A stretch of 64,000 nucleotides of DNA from assembly GCF_003254585.1 (NCBI RefSeq), contig NZ_QJGZ01000036.1, positions 350,979 to 414,978 on the forward strand, given 5' to 3'. The position numbers and the translations under genes were made by a program. The notes beneath the pieces are model-generated. The model was not told the DNA's origin, searched no databases, and worked only from the letters and a program-made list of their open reading frames with translations. Of this stretch, positions 43,435 to 51,454 are shown piece after piece (positions within the stretch are counted from its first letter, which is position 1; every line of letters starts with the position of its first letter). The stretch is from Flavobacterium sharifuzzamanii (lineage in GTDB: Bacteria > Bacteroidota > Bacteroidia > Flavobacteriales > Flavobacteriaceae).

Positions 43435-44850
43435 TTAGTTTTTAGAAAATTTCGATTCAAAAGTTTTAAAACGATTATCTAAATCTTTAATTAATTGTTT
43501 TTTTACCGATGCATCTTGAATGAAACTATAATTAATACTGTTGTAAACATACTTTTTGATTGTTTCGTAGTTTACATCAGGATATCTTTTTGCTAGTAAA
43601 ACATATTGCTCTGTCATACTGCTTCTTAAAATTCCTGCATCGTCTGTGCTGATAACAATTGGTACATTAAATTCTTTGTAAAGTGTAAAAGGATGTCTGT
43701 TCTCTTTTACTTTTAAAATGAATTCGTTACTCACTAAATTGATTTCAATCGGAATATTATTTTTAGACATATATTTCAACAAATCATACGAATTAGCTTC
43801 GTAAGCAATATCCACTCCGTGACCAATTCTGTTAGCACCTGCCACATAAATGGCGTCATTAATATGCCAAGTCAATTCTTCTGGCTGAACCAAACCTAAA
43901 GTCAATTCACCTGCATGTAGTGTGTATTTTACATCTGGAAATTTAGAGTGGCAGTATTTAAACATTACCATGTGTAGCCAGTAATCCTTCATAGAATTTT
44001 CACCATGTTCTGGAGAAACTATATTTACACCAGCAGTAAGTTTACTTTCGCTTGACGAAATAAAAGCTATAACAAGATTCTTAAATAAGTCTACCGGTTC
44101 CATAAAACGAAGCACAAAATTTTGATAACGCATCGTGAATTTTTCGTCATCCATTTTTAAGTCTTTATGAAGCTTTGTAATGAAGTTATTATTGAAATCT
44201 TCGGCATATTTTTTAGCATCTTTTTTCTGAAGTGATTTATACAATTCGTCTAAAAGTTTCAAAACTGCTTTTTCATCTTTTTGTTCTGCAGCCTGGCGAA
44301 GTTTTGTGTTGAAATCAGTTAAATCAGAAACATTCATATCGCACGGAATTGTTGATAATTGTGTTTCGATATACGTTACATTTTCGGCAATGGCGCGTTT
44401 TTTTAACTCGAGCATTCCTTCTGCAAAATGACCTTGAATTGTAGGCTCAAATTTCATAAAAGAATCAAAGAACTGATCGTCAGATGGAACGGAACCATTA
44501 TAATCTTTAACAGACCAAGTCTGCATAATTTGCTGCTCGTAATATTCTAATTTTCCTTTGTTTTTAAGAGACGAAAAGTTTTCCCAGTTTCCGTTTGCAG
44601 GTTTGGTTTTTGAAACCGCCATTGTTTCCAGATTCAAATAAAAGTCTTCTGCAATAGCTCTTTCTAAAAGAGGTTCTGCATAAACTGATCCTGAAAAATG
44701 GTGGTGTAAATCGCCTCCTTTTGGCATTTGTTGAAAGAAAGCTGTTAAGAGAGCTTCATTATTTCTGATTTTTTCTAAATAACTCTCAGCCGATTGAGAA
44801 AAGCCGATTTGTGCTATAAAAATACAGAAAAGCGTAATTATCCTTGTCAT
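43435..44850 (-). CDS. Exported adenosine deaminase-family protein
   Basis: A 471-residue enzyme with signal peptide (FCIFIAQIGFSQS). It has the deaminase metal and catalytic motifs: HHHFSGS (His49/His51), the TLHAGELT loop with catalytic Glu, RIGHGVDIAYE with His, and IVISTDDAGILRSSM with the Asp pair. A long insertion between the first two motifs (about 85-265) makes it resemble the secreted ADGF/CECR1 type rather than cytoplasmic Add. It would convert adenosine to inosine in the periplasm for nucleoside salvage. It has no nucleoside transporter next to it. Confidence 0.85.
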   Translation of the reverse strand: MTRIITLFCIFIAQIGFSQSAESYLEKIRNNEALLTAFFQQMPKGGDLHHHFSGSVYAEPLLERAIAEDFYLNLETMAVSKTKPANGNWENFSSLKNKGKLEYYEQQIMQTWSVKDYNGSVPSDDQFFDSFMKFEPTIQGHFAEGMLELKKRAIAENVTYIETQLSTIPCDMNVSDLTDFNTKLRQAAEQKDEKAVLKLLDELYKSLQKKDAKKYAEDFNNNFITKLHKDLKMDDEKFTMRYQNFVLRFMEPVDLFKNLVIAFISSSESKLTAGVNIVSPEHGENSMKDYWLHMVMFKYCHSKFPDVKYTLHAGELTLGLVQPEELTWHINDAIYVAGANRIGHGVDIAYEANSYDLLKYMSKNNIPIEINLVSNEFILKVKENRHPFTLYKEFNVPIVISTDDAGILRSSMTEQYVLLAKRYPDVNYETIKKYVYNSINYSFIQDASVKKQLIKDLDNRFKTFESKFSKN

Positions 44851-44982
44851 ACTCTAAGTTTAAATTACGCGCAAATATACGAGTTTTCGGAGAAATTTGA
44901 AAATTTTGTTTTTGGAGGGACAAAGGGGCAGAGGTTCAAAGGGGCAAAGTTTTTTTTAAGTAGATTGTGGTCTTTCGCAATT

Positions 44983-45086
44983 TTTGTCATTTCAACGAAG
45001 AAGAAATCTTAGCAAGAAGCTCAACAAAGATTGGATTTTTATTGCATAGTTACTCATGGAGATTTCTTCTTCGTTGAAATAACAAA
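44983..45086. repeat. Dispersed palindromic element, copy B (104 bp)
   Basis: Arms of 26 bp with one mismatch (44983-45008 and 45061-45086). Relative to copies A and C the arm reads CAACGAAGAAG instead of CGACGAAGGAG, and the opposite arm has changed to match. The loop keeps CAACAAAGATTGGATTTTTA. Confidence 0.85.
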
Positions 45087-45108
45087 CAGGACATTTATAA
45101 AATGCGAA

Positions 45109-45128
45109 AGACGCACAACAGTGCGTCT
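45109..45128. repeat. Short palindromic repeat AGACGCAC/GTGCGTCT, copy 2
   Basis: Perfect 8-bp arms around AACA, followed by CTACAATA. Same core as the element at 889-908. Confidence 0.7.
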
Positions 45129-45193
45129 CTACAATAAAATTTTAGACAAAGATAGAAAACCTCTGAGCCTTTGTAACTTTGAACCTTTGCGCC

Positions 45194-45478
45194 TCAAGAA
45201 AAAAGTACATCATGTATTTCAGGAACCTTATCAAAAACGCTTTTAGCAAAAGGACAAAGCGGAATAATTTTTAAGTTGTTTGCTCTTGCATAATCTACCG
45301 CTGCCATAACAAGCTTTTTACCCACACCTTTTCCGTTAAAATCAGGACTTACTTCAGTGTGGTCAATAATGAATTTAGAATCTCCTGCCCAAGTGTAAGT
45401 CATTTTTCCTGCTTCTTTTCCGTCTTCTACGGCTTCAAAATAGCCTCTTCTTGTATCGTTTATTTGTTGAATTTCCAT
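45194..45478 (-). CDS. Small GNAT-family N-acetyltransferase (YjdJ-like)
   Basis: A 94-residue minimal GNAT protein: RRGYFEAVEDGKEAGKMTYTW, FIIDHTEVSPDFNGKGVGKKL (acetyl-CoA loop, GKGVGKKL) and LKIIPLCPFAKSVFDKVPE. Small members like this resemble human NATD1 and E. coli YjdJ. It is 5 bp after the OsmC gene, in a pirin-OsmC-GNAT operon. The start at 45478 is the only suitable ATG. Confidence 0.85.
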   Translation of the reverse strand: MEIQQINDTRRGYFEAVEDGKEAGKMTYTWAGDSKFIIDHTEVSPDFNGKGVGKKLVMAAVDYARANNLKIIPLCPFAKSVFDKVPEIHDVLFS

Positions 45479-45483
45479 GATAA

Positions 45484-45879
45484 TTATATTAGTGTGGTTT
45501 TGATTTCGATTGCATGTGTCAATGTTTTATGTATCGGACAGCTGTTTGCAATCGTTTCTAATCTTTGTCTTTGCTCTTCGTTAACTTCACCGATTACTTC
45601 GATTCTTCGGGTAAATGAGGTGCAATTTCGTTCTGAATCTCTTTCAAAATCAATCTTGATATTGATTTCTTCAACGTTCCATTGTTTGCGATTAATGTAC
45701 ATTCGTAAAGTAATTAAGGTGCAAGAAGCCAAAGATGAAGCCAAAAGTTCTGTTGGATTCAAACCTAAGTTTTTGCCTCCTAATTGCTGAGGTTCATCAG
45801 AAATTAAGACATTTCCGCTGGCAGATGTGATTTCCGTTCGATACAAACGGGTGTCTATTTTTGCTGAAACTGTATCCAT
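45484..45879 (-). CDS. OsmC-family peroxiredoxin-like protein
   Basis: A 131-residue OsmC/Ohr-fold protein. The two family cysteines are in SSLASCTLITLRMY and TIANSCPIHKTL. N-terminal strands (EITSASGNVLISDEPQQLGG, LNPTELLASSLA) match the YhfA/OsmC subgroup. The family detoxifies organic hydroperoxides. It lies 2 bp after the pirin gene and is co-transcribed. Confidence 0.9.
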   Translation of the reverse strand: MDTVSAKIDTRLYRTEITSASGNVLISDEPQQLGGKNLGLNPTELLASSLASCTLITLRMYINRKQWNVEEINIKIDFERDSERNCTSFTRRIEVIGEVNEEQRQRLETIANSCPIHKTLTHAIEIKTTLI

Positions 45880-45881
45880 AA

Positions 45882-46763
45882 TTATTTGATTCTTGGTTCT
45901 GGCAATGGAACAAATTCGGTTTCGCCTGGAACTTTCGGAAAAGTTTGAGCTGTCCAGTCCTGTTTTGCTTTTTCGATGAGGTTTTTATCAGAAGAAACAA
46001 AGTTCCAAAAGATAAAATGTTCTTCAGGAAACGGTTGGCCACCAAAGATATAAACAGTTGAATTTGCAGCAATTTCGAATTCGCAAAGAGAACTTTCTGT
46101 TGTAATCAAGATTTGTCTTGGATCGTAAGTATGTTCGCCATTTTTAATGCTTCCATCTAAAATATATAAACCGCTTTCGCCAAATAAATGATGCCCGATA
46201 TTGATTTTTTTCGCTTCTTTGCTTTTAATTTCAATAAAGTACAATGGGCTATAAACAGGAACTGGTGATTTTCTACCAAAAGCTTCTCCTGCAATTAGTT
46301 TAAAAGAAACACCGTCTTCTTCCCAAGCTGGAATATCATCAGCTTCAACATGCGTAAAATTAGGATCCATTTGTTCCAATTCTTTTGGAAGCGCAACCCA
46401 AATCTGTAATCCATGAAGCATTTTATCTGTATGCCTTAAATATTCTGGAGTTCTTTCAGAGTGAACGATTCCTTTTCCAGCGGTCATCCAGTTTACAGCG
46501 CCTGGTTTTATTTCTAATTCTGTTCCTAAACTGTCACGGTGCATAATGCTTCCTTCAAACAAAAAAGTTAGTGTAGAAAGTCCGATATGCGGGTGCGGAG
46601 GAACATCCATATTTTCATGATCACTTAGATGTGCAGGTCCCATATGATCGATAAAAACAAATGGTCCGACAGCTCTTTTTTCGCGGAAAGGCAATAATCT
46701 GCCTACCATAAAATTGCCAATATTGGCAGCGCGTTCTTCGATAATTAAACTGATATTTGACAT
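45882..46763 (-). CDS. Pirin-family bicupin protein
   Basis: A 293-residue bicupin: RAVGPFVFIDHMGPAHL, MDVPPHPHIGLSTLTFLFEG (metal-binding HxH), HRDSLGTELEIKPGAVNWMT, GKGIVHSERTPE, and GLQIWVALPKELEQMDPNF. Known pirins include quercetin 2,3-dioxygenases (YhhW/YhaK type) and redox-responsive regulators. It is the first gene of a pirin-OsmC-GNAT operon, which suggests a role in oxidative or electrophile stress. A minus-strand TAATTTTG at 46786-46793 may be its -7 box. Confidence 0.9.
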   Translation of the reverse strand: MSNISLIIEERAANIGNFMVGRLLPFREKRAVGPFVFIDHMGPAHLSDHENMDVPPHPHIGLSTLTFLFEGSIMHRDSLGTELEIKPGAVNWMTAGKGIVHSERTPEYLRHTDKMLHGLQIWVALPKELEQMDPNFTHVEADDIPAWEEDGVSFKLIAGEAFGRKSPVPVYSPLYFIEIKSKEAKKINIGHHLFGESGLYILDGSIKNGEHTYDPRQILITTESSLCEFEIAANSTVYIFGGQPFPEEHFIFWNFVSSDKNLIEKAKQDWTAQTFPKVPGETEFVPLPEPRIK

Positions 46764-46908
46764 GTGGTATTATTTGATTTGAAAACAAAATTACAGTTGT
46801 GATAGAAATCTGTAACTTAATTTAGATTAAGAAATGTTGTTTTTTGTATTATCTATAAAAGTAAGGAAAATGTATGTTTTTTCAAATTAGTTTATTTGTC
46901 ACGTTTTG

Positions 46909-47010
46909 TTGTCATTTCGACGAAGGAGAAATCTTCGCAAGAAACTCTACAAAGATTGGGTTTTCGTTGCGGAGCTACTCGTGGAGATTTCTCCTTCGTC
47001 GAAATGACAA
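46909..47010. repeat. Dispersed palindromic element, copy C (102 bp)
   Basis: Perfect 25-bp arms (46909-46933 and 46986-47010, core GTCATTTCGACGAAGGAGAA). The loop contains GCAAGAAACTCTACAAAGAT and GGAGCTACTCGTGGAG, closely matching copy B. It lies between alkC and the pirin gene. Confidence 0.87.
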
Positions 47011-47050
47011 ACTAAACGGTTAAAGCGTTAGATGAATTAAAAATGTGTTT

Positions 47051-48151
47051 TTAATCAACCAACTCAAACTCTAAAACTTCACTTTCAGTTCCATTAATTA
47101 TAATAGACAATTTATGTTTTCCTGTATGAAAAACACGAGTCGTAATCAATTTAAAAGATTGGTTTCTTTCAATCTTAGTGAGCTGATTTGGATGATAAAT
47201 CTTCTCGCTTATTTTGAAGACTTTTTTCGCCAAATGCCCTTTTGATTTTTTATAATGAACAGCGTATTCTAAACGAACTGTTTTTGGTTCTTCGTTTTTA
47301 TTATTCAAGTGAAAATGAAACTGAAGATAATCTCCAATTTTTACAATTGGTGTTTTGATTTCGAAAGACGAAAGTTCAATATTTGTGCTTTCTAAACCAT
47401 AATGGCTTAAAATTTCAGGATGACCTTGTTTCAATAAAGTTCTTGAGCCATGTTTGATAATTCCATCAGTTTCTTTGCTTTGGTTTTTCCATTTCGATGC
47501 AATTTCTAATACAATTTGGGGATTATCTTTGGCGATATCATTTAAATTATTAGCAACACTTCTTCGGACATATTCTGATGGATCATTTTTTAAATTCTCT
47601 AAAATTGGAAGAATAGAAGAGGGATCTTTCTTCAAAAACGGAATCGCCATCGCCCACGGTAATCTCGGGCGCGAACCTTCACTTGCTAAACGACGCACAT
47701 GATGATTTTCGTGTAGAGACCATTTTACCATTTCGCCAATCATTTTTTCTTTGTATTTTAAAATAAAAGGACGAACGGCAAATTCACAGCTTATAAATTG
47801 AGTTATAGAAACAAAAGCTTTCTTCGAAGTTTCTAAATCGTTTAAACCATACATTTCGAGATAATCGGCAAAGAAAATGAAAGCCAAATTGCTGTCTGTG
47901 AAGTTGTTTTTCTTTAGGTTTTCTATGATTTTATCAATTAAAACAACGGCTCCAGGGAAATTTTGAGGCATAAACTGATGAAAAACAACTGTTGTATGTT
48001 TCATTCTTTCTTTCCATTCTTTTTGAGCAAAATCGCCTTCGTAAATTGCTTCAATAAATTTATGTTTGTTGAATGCTGGATATACTTCGGCAACAGCTTG
48101 ACTAAATTTTTCGTAAAAAGAAACGGAGTAAATGTCTTTAATTAATCCCAT
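47051..48151 (-). CDS. AlkC-like DNA alkylation repair protein
   Basis: A 366-residue protein of the AlkC/AlkD HEAT-repeat glycosylase superfamily. Residues 1 to about 245 are helical repeats (VYPAFNKHKFIEAIYEGDF, RRLASEGSRPRLPWAMAIPF, DPSEYVRRSVANNLNDIAKD, HPEILSHYGL). Residues about 255-366 form a beta-rich, Ig-like domain (KIGDYLQFHFHLNNKNE, HTGKHKLSIIINGTESEVL), as described for some AlkC proteins. Such enzymes remove N3-methyladenine and related alkylated bases. A TATCTTTG box lies 20 bp upstream. Confidence 0.85.
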   Translation of the reverse strand: MGLIKDIYSVSFYEKFSQAVAEVYPAFNKHKFIEAIYEGDFAQKEWKERMKHTTVVFHQFMPQNFPGAVVLIDKIIENLKKNNFTDSNLAFIFFADYLEMYGLNDLETSKKAFVSITQFISCEFAVRPFILKYKEKMIGEMVKWSLHENHHVRRLASEGSRPRLPWAMAIPFLKKDPSSILPILENLKNDPSEYVRRSVANNLNDIAKDNPQIVLEIASKWKNQSKETDGIIKHGSRTLLKQGHPEILSHYGLESTNIELSSFEIKTPIVKIGDYLQFHFHLNNKNEEPKTVRLEYAVHYKKSKGHLAKKVFKISEKIYHPNQLTKIERNQSFKLITTRVFHTGKHKLSIIINGTESEVLEFELVD

Positions 48152-48171
48152 AGTTTTGTTTGATTGAATTT

Positions 48172-48179
48172 CAAAGATA
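48172..48179 (-). promoter_or_regulatory. -7 box of the alkC-like gene
   Basis: TATCTTTG on the minus strand, 20 bp before the ATG. No good -33 TTG. Confidence 0.45.
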
Positions 48180-48355
48180 TTTAATTGAATACTTATTATT
48201 AGACTAAGTTTTGTTAAGAATTGTAACTTTATTTTTCTGAATATCTTAATGGTTAAAAAAGAGATATTTAATGTTTTGTATAATTTTTCATGTTGTAGGA
48301 ACTTTCAAATCCATAAAATATATCCTAATTTAGCATTATTATTAAAAACAGAAAA

Positions 48356-49213
48356 ATGATAAGTGAAGCTCAATTTCAAGCAGAATTACAACTTTTAATC
48401 AGTAATGCCATTAGAGAAGATGTGGGACAAGGCGATTACAGTTCGCTGGCTTGTATTCCAGATACTGCTCATGGTAAGGCAAAACTATTGGTAAAAGATC
48501 AAGGAATCATTGCCGGAGTTGAACTAGCCAAAATGATATTTGAACATGTAGATCCAAAACTAAAAGTGAAAACTTTTATAGAGGACGGAACACGTGTGGA
48601 ATATGGTGAAATCGTTTTTGAAGTTTCTGGAAGTTCGCAATCTATTTTGAAAGCCGAAAGGGTAGTTTTGAATACGATGCAGAGAATGTCAGCGATTGCT
48701 ACAAAAACAAACCATTTAATGGGGCTTTTGGAAGGAACAAATGCTAAAATACTAGATACTCGTAAAACGACTCCAAATTTTAGAGTTGCAGAAAAATGGG
48801 CTGTAAAAATTGGCGGAGGTGAGAATCATCGTTATGCTTTATATGATATGATTATGCTAAAAGACAATCATATTGATTTTGCTGGCGGTATCACTCGTGC
48901 AATTTCTAAAACAAAAGAGTATTTGAAAGAAAATAATCTTGATCTTAAAATTATTGTTGAAGCTCGTAATCTGGATGAAATCAGAGAAATTTTATTGAGC
49001 GATGGAGTTCATAGAATTCTGATAGACAACTTTAATTATGAAGATACGAAAACGGCAGTAAATTTGATTGGTTCAAAATGTCAGACAGAATCTTCAGGAA
49101 ATATCAGCGAAAAAACAGTTCGCGAGTATGCTTTGTGTGGCGTAAATTATATTTCATCAGGTGCTTTAACGCATTCTGTATATAATATGGATTTGAGCTT
49201 GAAAGCTTTTTAA
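48356..49213 (+). CDS. nadC: Nicotinate-nucleotide pyrophosphorylase (carboxylating)
   Basis: Makes nicotinate mononucleotide from quinolinate and PRPP in de novo NAD synthesis. The 285-residue protein has REDVGQGDYSSLA, AERVVLNTMQRMSAIAT, LDTRKTTPNFRVAEKWAVKI, GGGENHRYALYDMIMLKDNHI, IIVEARNLDEIREIL and the C-terminal ISSGALTHSVYNMDLSLKAF. All substrate-binding Arg, Lys and His motifs are present. It is divergent from alkC and 98 bp upstream of the YihY gene. Confidence 0.96.
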   Translation: MISEAQFQAELQLLISNAIREDVGQGDYSSLACIPDTAHGKAKLLVKDQGIIAGVELAKMIFEHVDPKLKVKTFIEDGTRVEYGEIVFEVSGSSQSILKAERVVLNTMQRMSAIATKTNHLMGLLEGTNAKILDTRKTTPNFRVAEKWAVKIGGGENHRYALYDMIMLKDNHIDFAGGITRAISKTKEYLKENNLDLKIIVEARNLDEIREILLSDGVHRILIDNFNYEDTKTAVNLIGSKCQTESSGNISEKTVREYALCGVNYISSGALTHSVYNMDLSLKAF

Positions 49214-49311
49214 TGGAGTTATGAATTTTGAATTGTAAGTTATGAGTTTGGTTTTATAATATTTGCTTAAAGAATGTAAAATCTGAACTCTAAAATCTAA
49301 AATCAAAAAAT

Positions 49312-50235
49312 ATGTCGCAAGAGATAGAAGATCGGATTGAGAAACTGCCTGTGGTGCGGTCATTAGCCCGACTTTTGAAGAAAATAAAACTGCCTTGGCT
49401 GGAAGGATTTTCATTGTACGATTTGCTGGAAATGTATACCATCGGAATTATTGATGGTGCTTTTTCGTATCATGCAAGTGCTGTTTCTTTTAGTTTTTTT
49501 ATGGCATTATTTCCTTTTGCTCTATTTATTCTAAACTTAATCCCATTTATTCCGATAGATAATTTTCAGGAAGATTTCCTGCAGTTTGTGCAGCAAAGCG
49601 TTCCTCCAAACACGTTTGATGCAATTAGTAAAATTATCAGCGATATCTTAAATAATAGTCACTCAGGATTATTATCATCTGGATTTTTGCTTTCGATTTT
49701 TTTAATGGCAAATGGAATTAATGGAATTTTAAGCGGTTTTGAATCCTCAAAACACGTTTTTGACAAACGCGGATTTTTGCATCAATATTTGGTTGCTTTG
49801 GCTATTTCGCTTGTAATGACTATAATTTTATTTGTTACGGTGGCAACGATTGTCGTTTTTGAGGTTTTTATTCAAAAAACAATCATTCAAGATGTGTTGA
49901 GCGACCGAATTCCTCTGATTATTTTAGGACGATATTTATTCGTTATCTTAATGATTTTGATAACATCTTCAATATTATTGCGTTATGGTACAAAGCAGTA
50001 TAACAAAGTGCCTTTTATTAGCATTGGTTCTGTTTTTACAACGGTCTTAATTGTTATATCTTCGTTCTTTTTTGGAATTTGGGTTATAAAATTTTCAAAA
50101 TACAACGAACTTTATGGTTCAATTGGGACATTATTAATTCTAATGTTTTATATTTGGATAAACTGTATGATTCTGCTTTTAGGGTTCGAATTGAATGCTT
50201 CTATCAGAAAATTAAAACAAAAAAAAGAAAAATAA
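49312..50235 (+). CDS. YihY/BrkB-family inner-membrane protein
   Basis: A 307-residue protein with six to seven membrane helices: SYHASAVSFSFFMALFPFALF (family start motif), GLLSSGFLLSIFLMANGINGI, YLVALAISLVMTIILFVTVAT, VPFISIGSVFTTVLIVISS and LLILMFYIWINCMILLLGF. Once called RNase BN by mistake, the family has no settled function and may be a transporter. The spacer before it has degenerate repeats (TTATGAATTTTGAATTG, AAAATCTAAAATC). It is followed 1 bp later by the DUF2147 gene. Confidence 0.9.
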   Translation: MSQEIEDRIEKLPVVRSLARLLKKIKLPWLEGFSLYDLLEMYTIGIIDGAFSYHASAVSFSFFMALFPFALFILNLIPFIPIDNFQEDFLQFVQQSVPPNTFDAISKIISDILNNSHSGLLSSGFLLSIFLMANGINGILSGFESSKHVFDKRGFLHQYLVALAISLVMTIILFVTVATIVVFEVFIQKTIIQDVLSDRIPLIILGRYLFVILMILITSSILLRYGTKQYNKVPFISIGSVFTTVLIVISSFFFGIWVIKFSKYNELYGSIGTLLILMFYIWINCMILLLGFELNASIRKLKQKKEK

Positions 50236-50236
50236 T

Positions 50237-50665
50237 ATGAAAAATTTGATGCTAACTATCGGAGTGTTCTTCTTTGCCCTAACCATGCAAAGTCAAAGTG
50301 TAATTGGAAAATGGAAGACAATCGACGATGAAACTGGTGAAGCAAAATCTATTGTAGAGATTTATGAGAAATCTGGAAAAATATATGGCAAGATTGTAGA
50401 TATACTTCGCGAAAGCCACAAAAAAGATGTATGTGTGAAATGTGAAGGTGCTGAAAAGAATAAACCAATTTTAGGAATGGTCATTATAAACGGACTTAAA
50501 AAAGATGATTCTGAATATAATGGAGGAACAATCTTGGATCCGACAAGTGGTAAAAAATACAAATGTTATGTTACTTTGGAATCTGCAGATAAATTGAAAC
50601 TTCGCGGTTATGTTGGAATTTCTTTAATGGGAAGAACGCAATACTGGACGAGAGTAAAAAATTAA
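50237..50665 (+). CDS. DUF2147-domain exported protein
   Basis: A 142-residue secreted protein (signal peptide FFALTMQSQS). The DUF2147 pattern is clear: VIGKWKTIDDETGEAKSIVE, GKIYGKIVDI, CVKCEGAEKNKPILGMVIIN, GTILDPTSGKKYKCYVTLES and LKLRGYVGISLMGRTQYWTR. The domain looks like a small lipocalin-type barrel of unknown function. It lies 1 bp after the YihY gene and 10 bp before the metallo-beta-lactamase, so the three probably form one operon. Confidence 0.88.
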   Translation: MKNLMLTIGVFFFALTMQSQSVIGKWKTIDDETGEAKSIVEIYEKSGKIYGKIVDILRESHKKDVCVKCEGAEKNKPILGMVIINGLKKDDSEYNGGTILDPTSGKKYKCYVTLESADKLKLRGYVGISLMGRTQYWTRVKN

Positions 50666-50675
50666 TTAAAATCTA

Positions 50676-51434
50676 ATGCGAAAATTAGCGTCGATAATTT
50701 TATTCTTAGTTGCAGTTTCAAATAGTTTTGGACAATCTAAGAATTCACCATTACAAATAAGTCATCTTACGGGTGACTTTTATGTTTATAAAACGTTTCA
50801 TGATTATAATGGAACGCTAATTTCTGCCAATGCCATGTATGTCGTTACAGACAAAGGCGTTGTACTTTTTGATGCCCCTTGGGATAAAACGCAGTTTCAG
50901 CCTTTGCTTGATAGTATAAAAGCAAAACACAATAAAGAAGTTGTTATGCTTTTTGGAACGCATTCTCATGAAGATCGTGCGGGCGGATTTGATTTTTATA
51001 GAAAAAAAGGAATTAAAACCTATTCAATTAAATTAACTGACGAGATTCTAAAAAACAAGAATGAGCCAAGAGCTGAGTTTATAATTCCAACTGATACTAC
51101 TTTTACGGTTGGGCAATATAAATTTGAAGTCTATTATCCAGGAAAAGGACATGCGCCAGACAACATTGTAGCTTGGTTTGCTAAAGAGAAAGTTCTTTAT
51201 GGCGGATGTTTTATAAAAAGTGAAGAAGCAAAAGATTTGGGATATTTAGGAGACGCTGATATTAAAGAATGGGAGAAATCAATAAAAAGAGTTCAGTCAA
51301 AATTTAAAAATCCAAAGTATGTAATTCCGGGACATGATGGAGGAACAACCAATAAATCTATAAATTATACTTTGAAGCTGATTCAGGATTATAATCTTTC
51401 AAAAAACGCTTCGCTTAAAACTGGCCAAAAATAA
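50676..51434 (+). CDS. Subclass B1 metallo-beta-lactamase (JOHN-like)
   Basis: A 252-residue exported enzyme (signal peptide SNSFGQS). All zinc ligands of class B1 are present: His96, His98 and Asp100 in THSHEDRAGG, His159 in GKGHAPDN, Cys178 in YGGCFI and His220 in IPGHDGG. It hydrolyses beta-lactams, including carbapenems, in the periplasm. Chromosomal B1 enzymes are normal in flavobacteria (for example JOHN-1). The clean operon context after DUF2147, matching base composition and lack of mobile elements argue for an intrinsic gene rather than a recently acquired one. Identity to a named variant cannot be judged by eye. Confidence 0.88.
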   Translation: MRKLASIILFLVAVSNSFGQSKNSPLQISHLTGDFYVYKTFHDYNGTLISANAMYVVTDKGVVLFDAPWDKTQFQPLLDSIKAKHNKEVVMLFGTHSHEDRAGGFDFYRKKGIKTYSIKLTDEILKNKNEPRAEFIIPTDTTFTVGQYKFEVYYPGKGHAPDNIVAWFAKEKVLYGGCFIKSEEAKDLGYLGDADIKEWEKSIKRVQSKFKNPKYVIPGHDGGTTNKSINYTLKLIQDYNLSKNASLKTGQK

Positions 51435-51454
51435 TTACTGGCTTATAAAAAATC

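Larger units (their letters stand above)
44851..45193. other. Intergenic region made of nested repeats, 343 bp
   Basis: No gene. The outer layer is a CAAAG-type periodic repeat (GGGACAAAGGGGCAGAGG, TTCAAAGGGGCAAAG at about 44926-44950) whose inverted form is at about 45157-45190 (CCTCTGAGCCTTTGTAAC, TTTGAACCTTTGCGCC). Inside lie palindromic element B and the AGACGCAC palindrome. Confidence 0.65.

Noticed and set aside
40829..47010. Insertion sequence with inverted ends
   Set aside because: The palindromic elements are about 100-130 bp and hold no transposase frame; no target duplication could be seen.
48180..48355. Riboswitch upstream of nadC
   Set aside because: AT-rich spacer with no conserved aptamer-like stem; no evidence beyond position.
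50676..51434. Recently acquired resistance gene
   Set aside because: No integron, transposase or composition shift; flavobacteria carry such enzymes as core genes.
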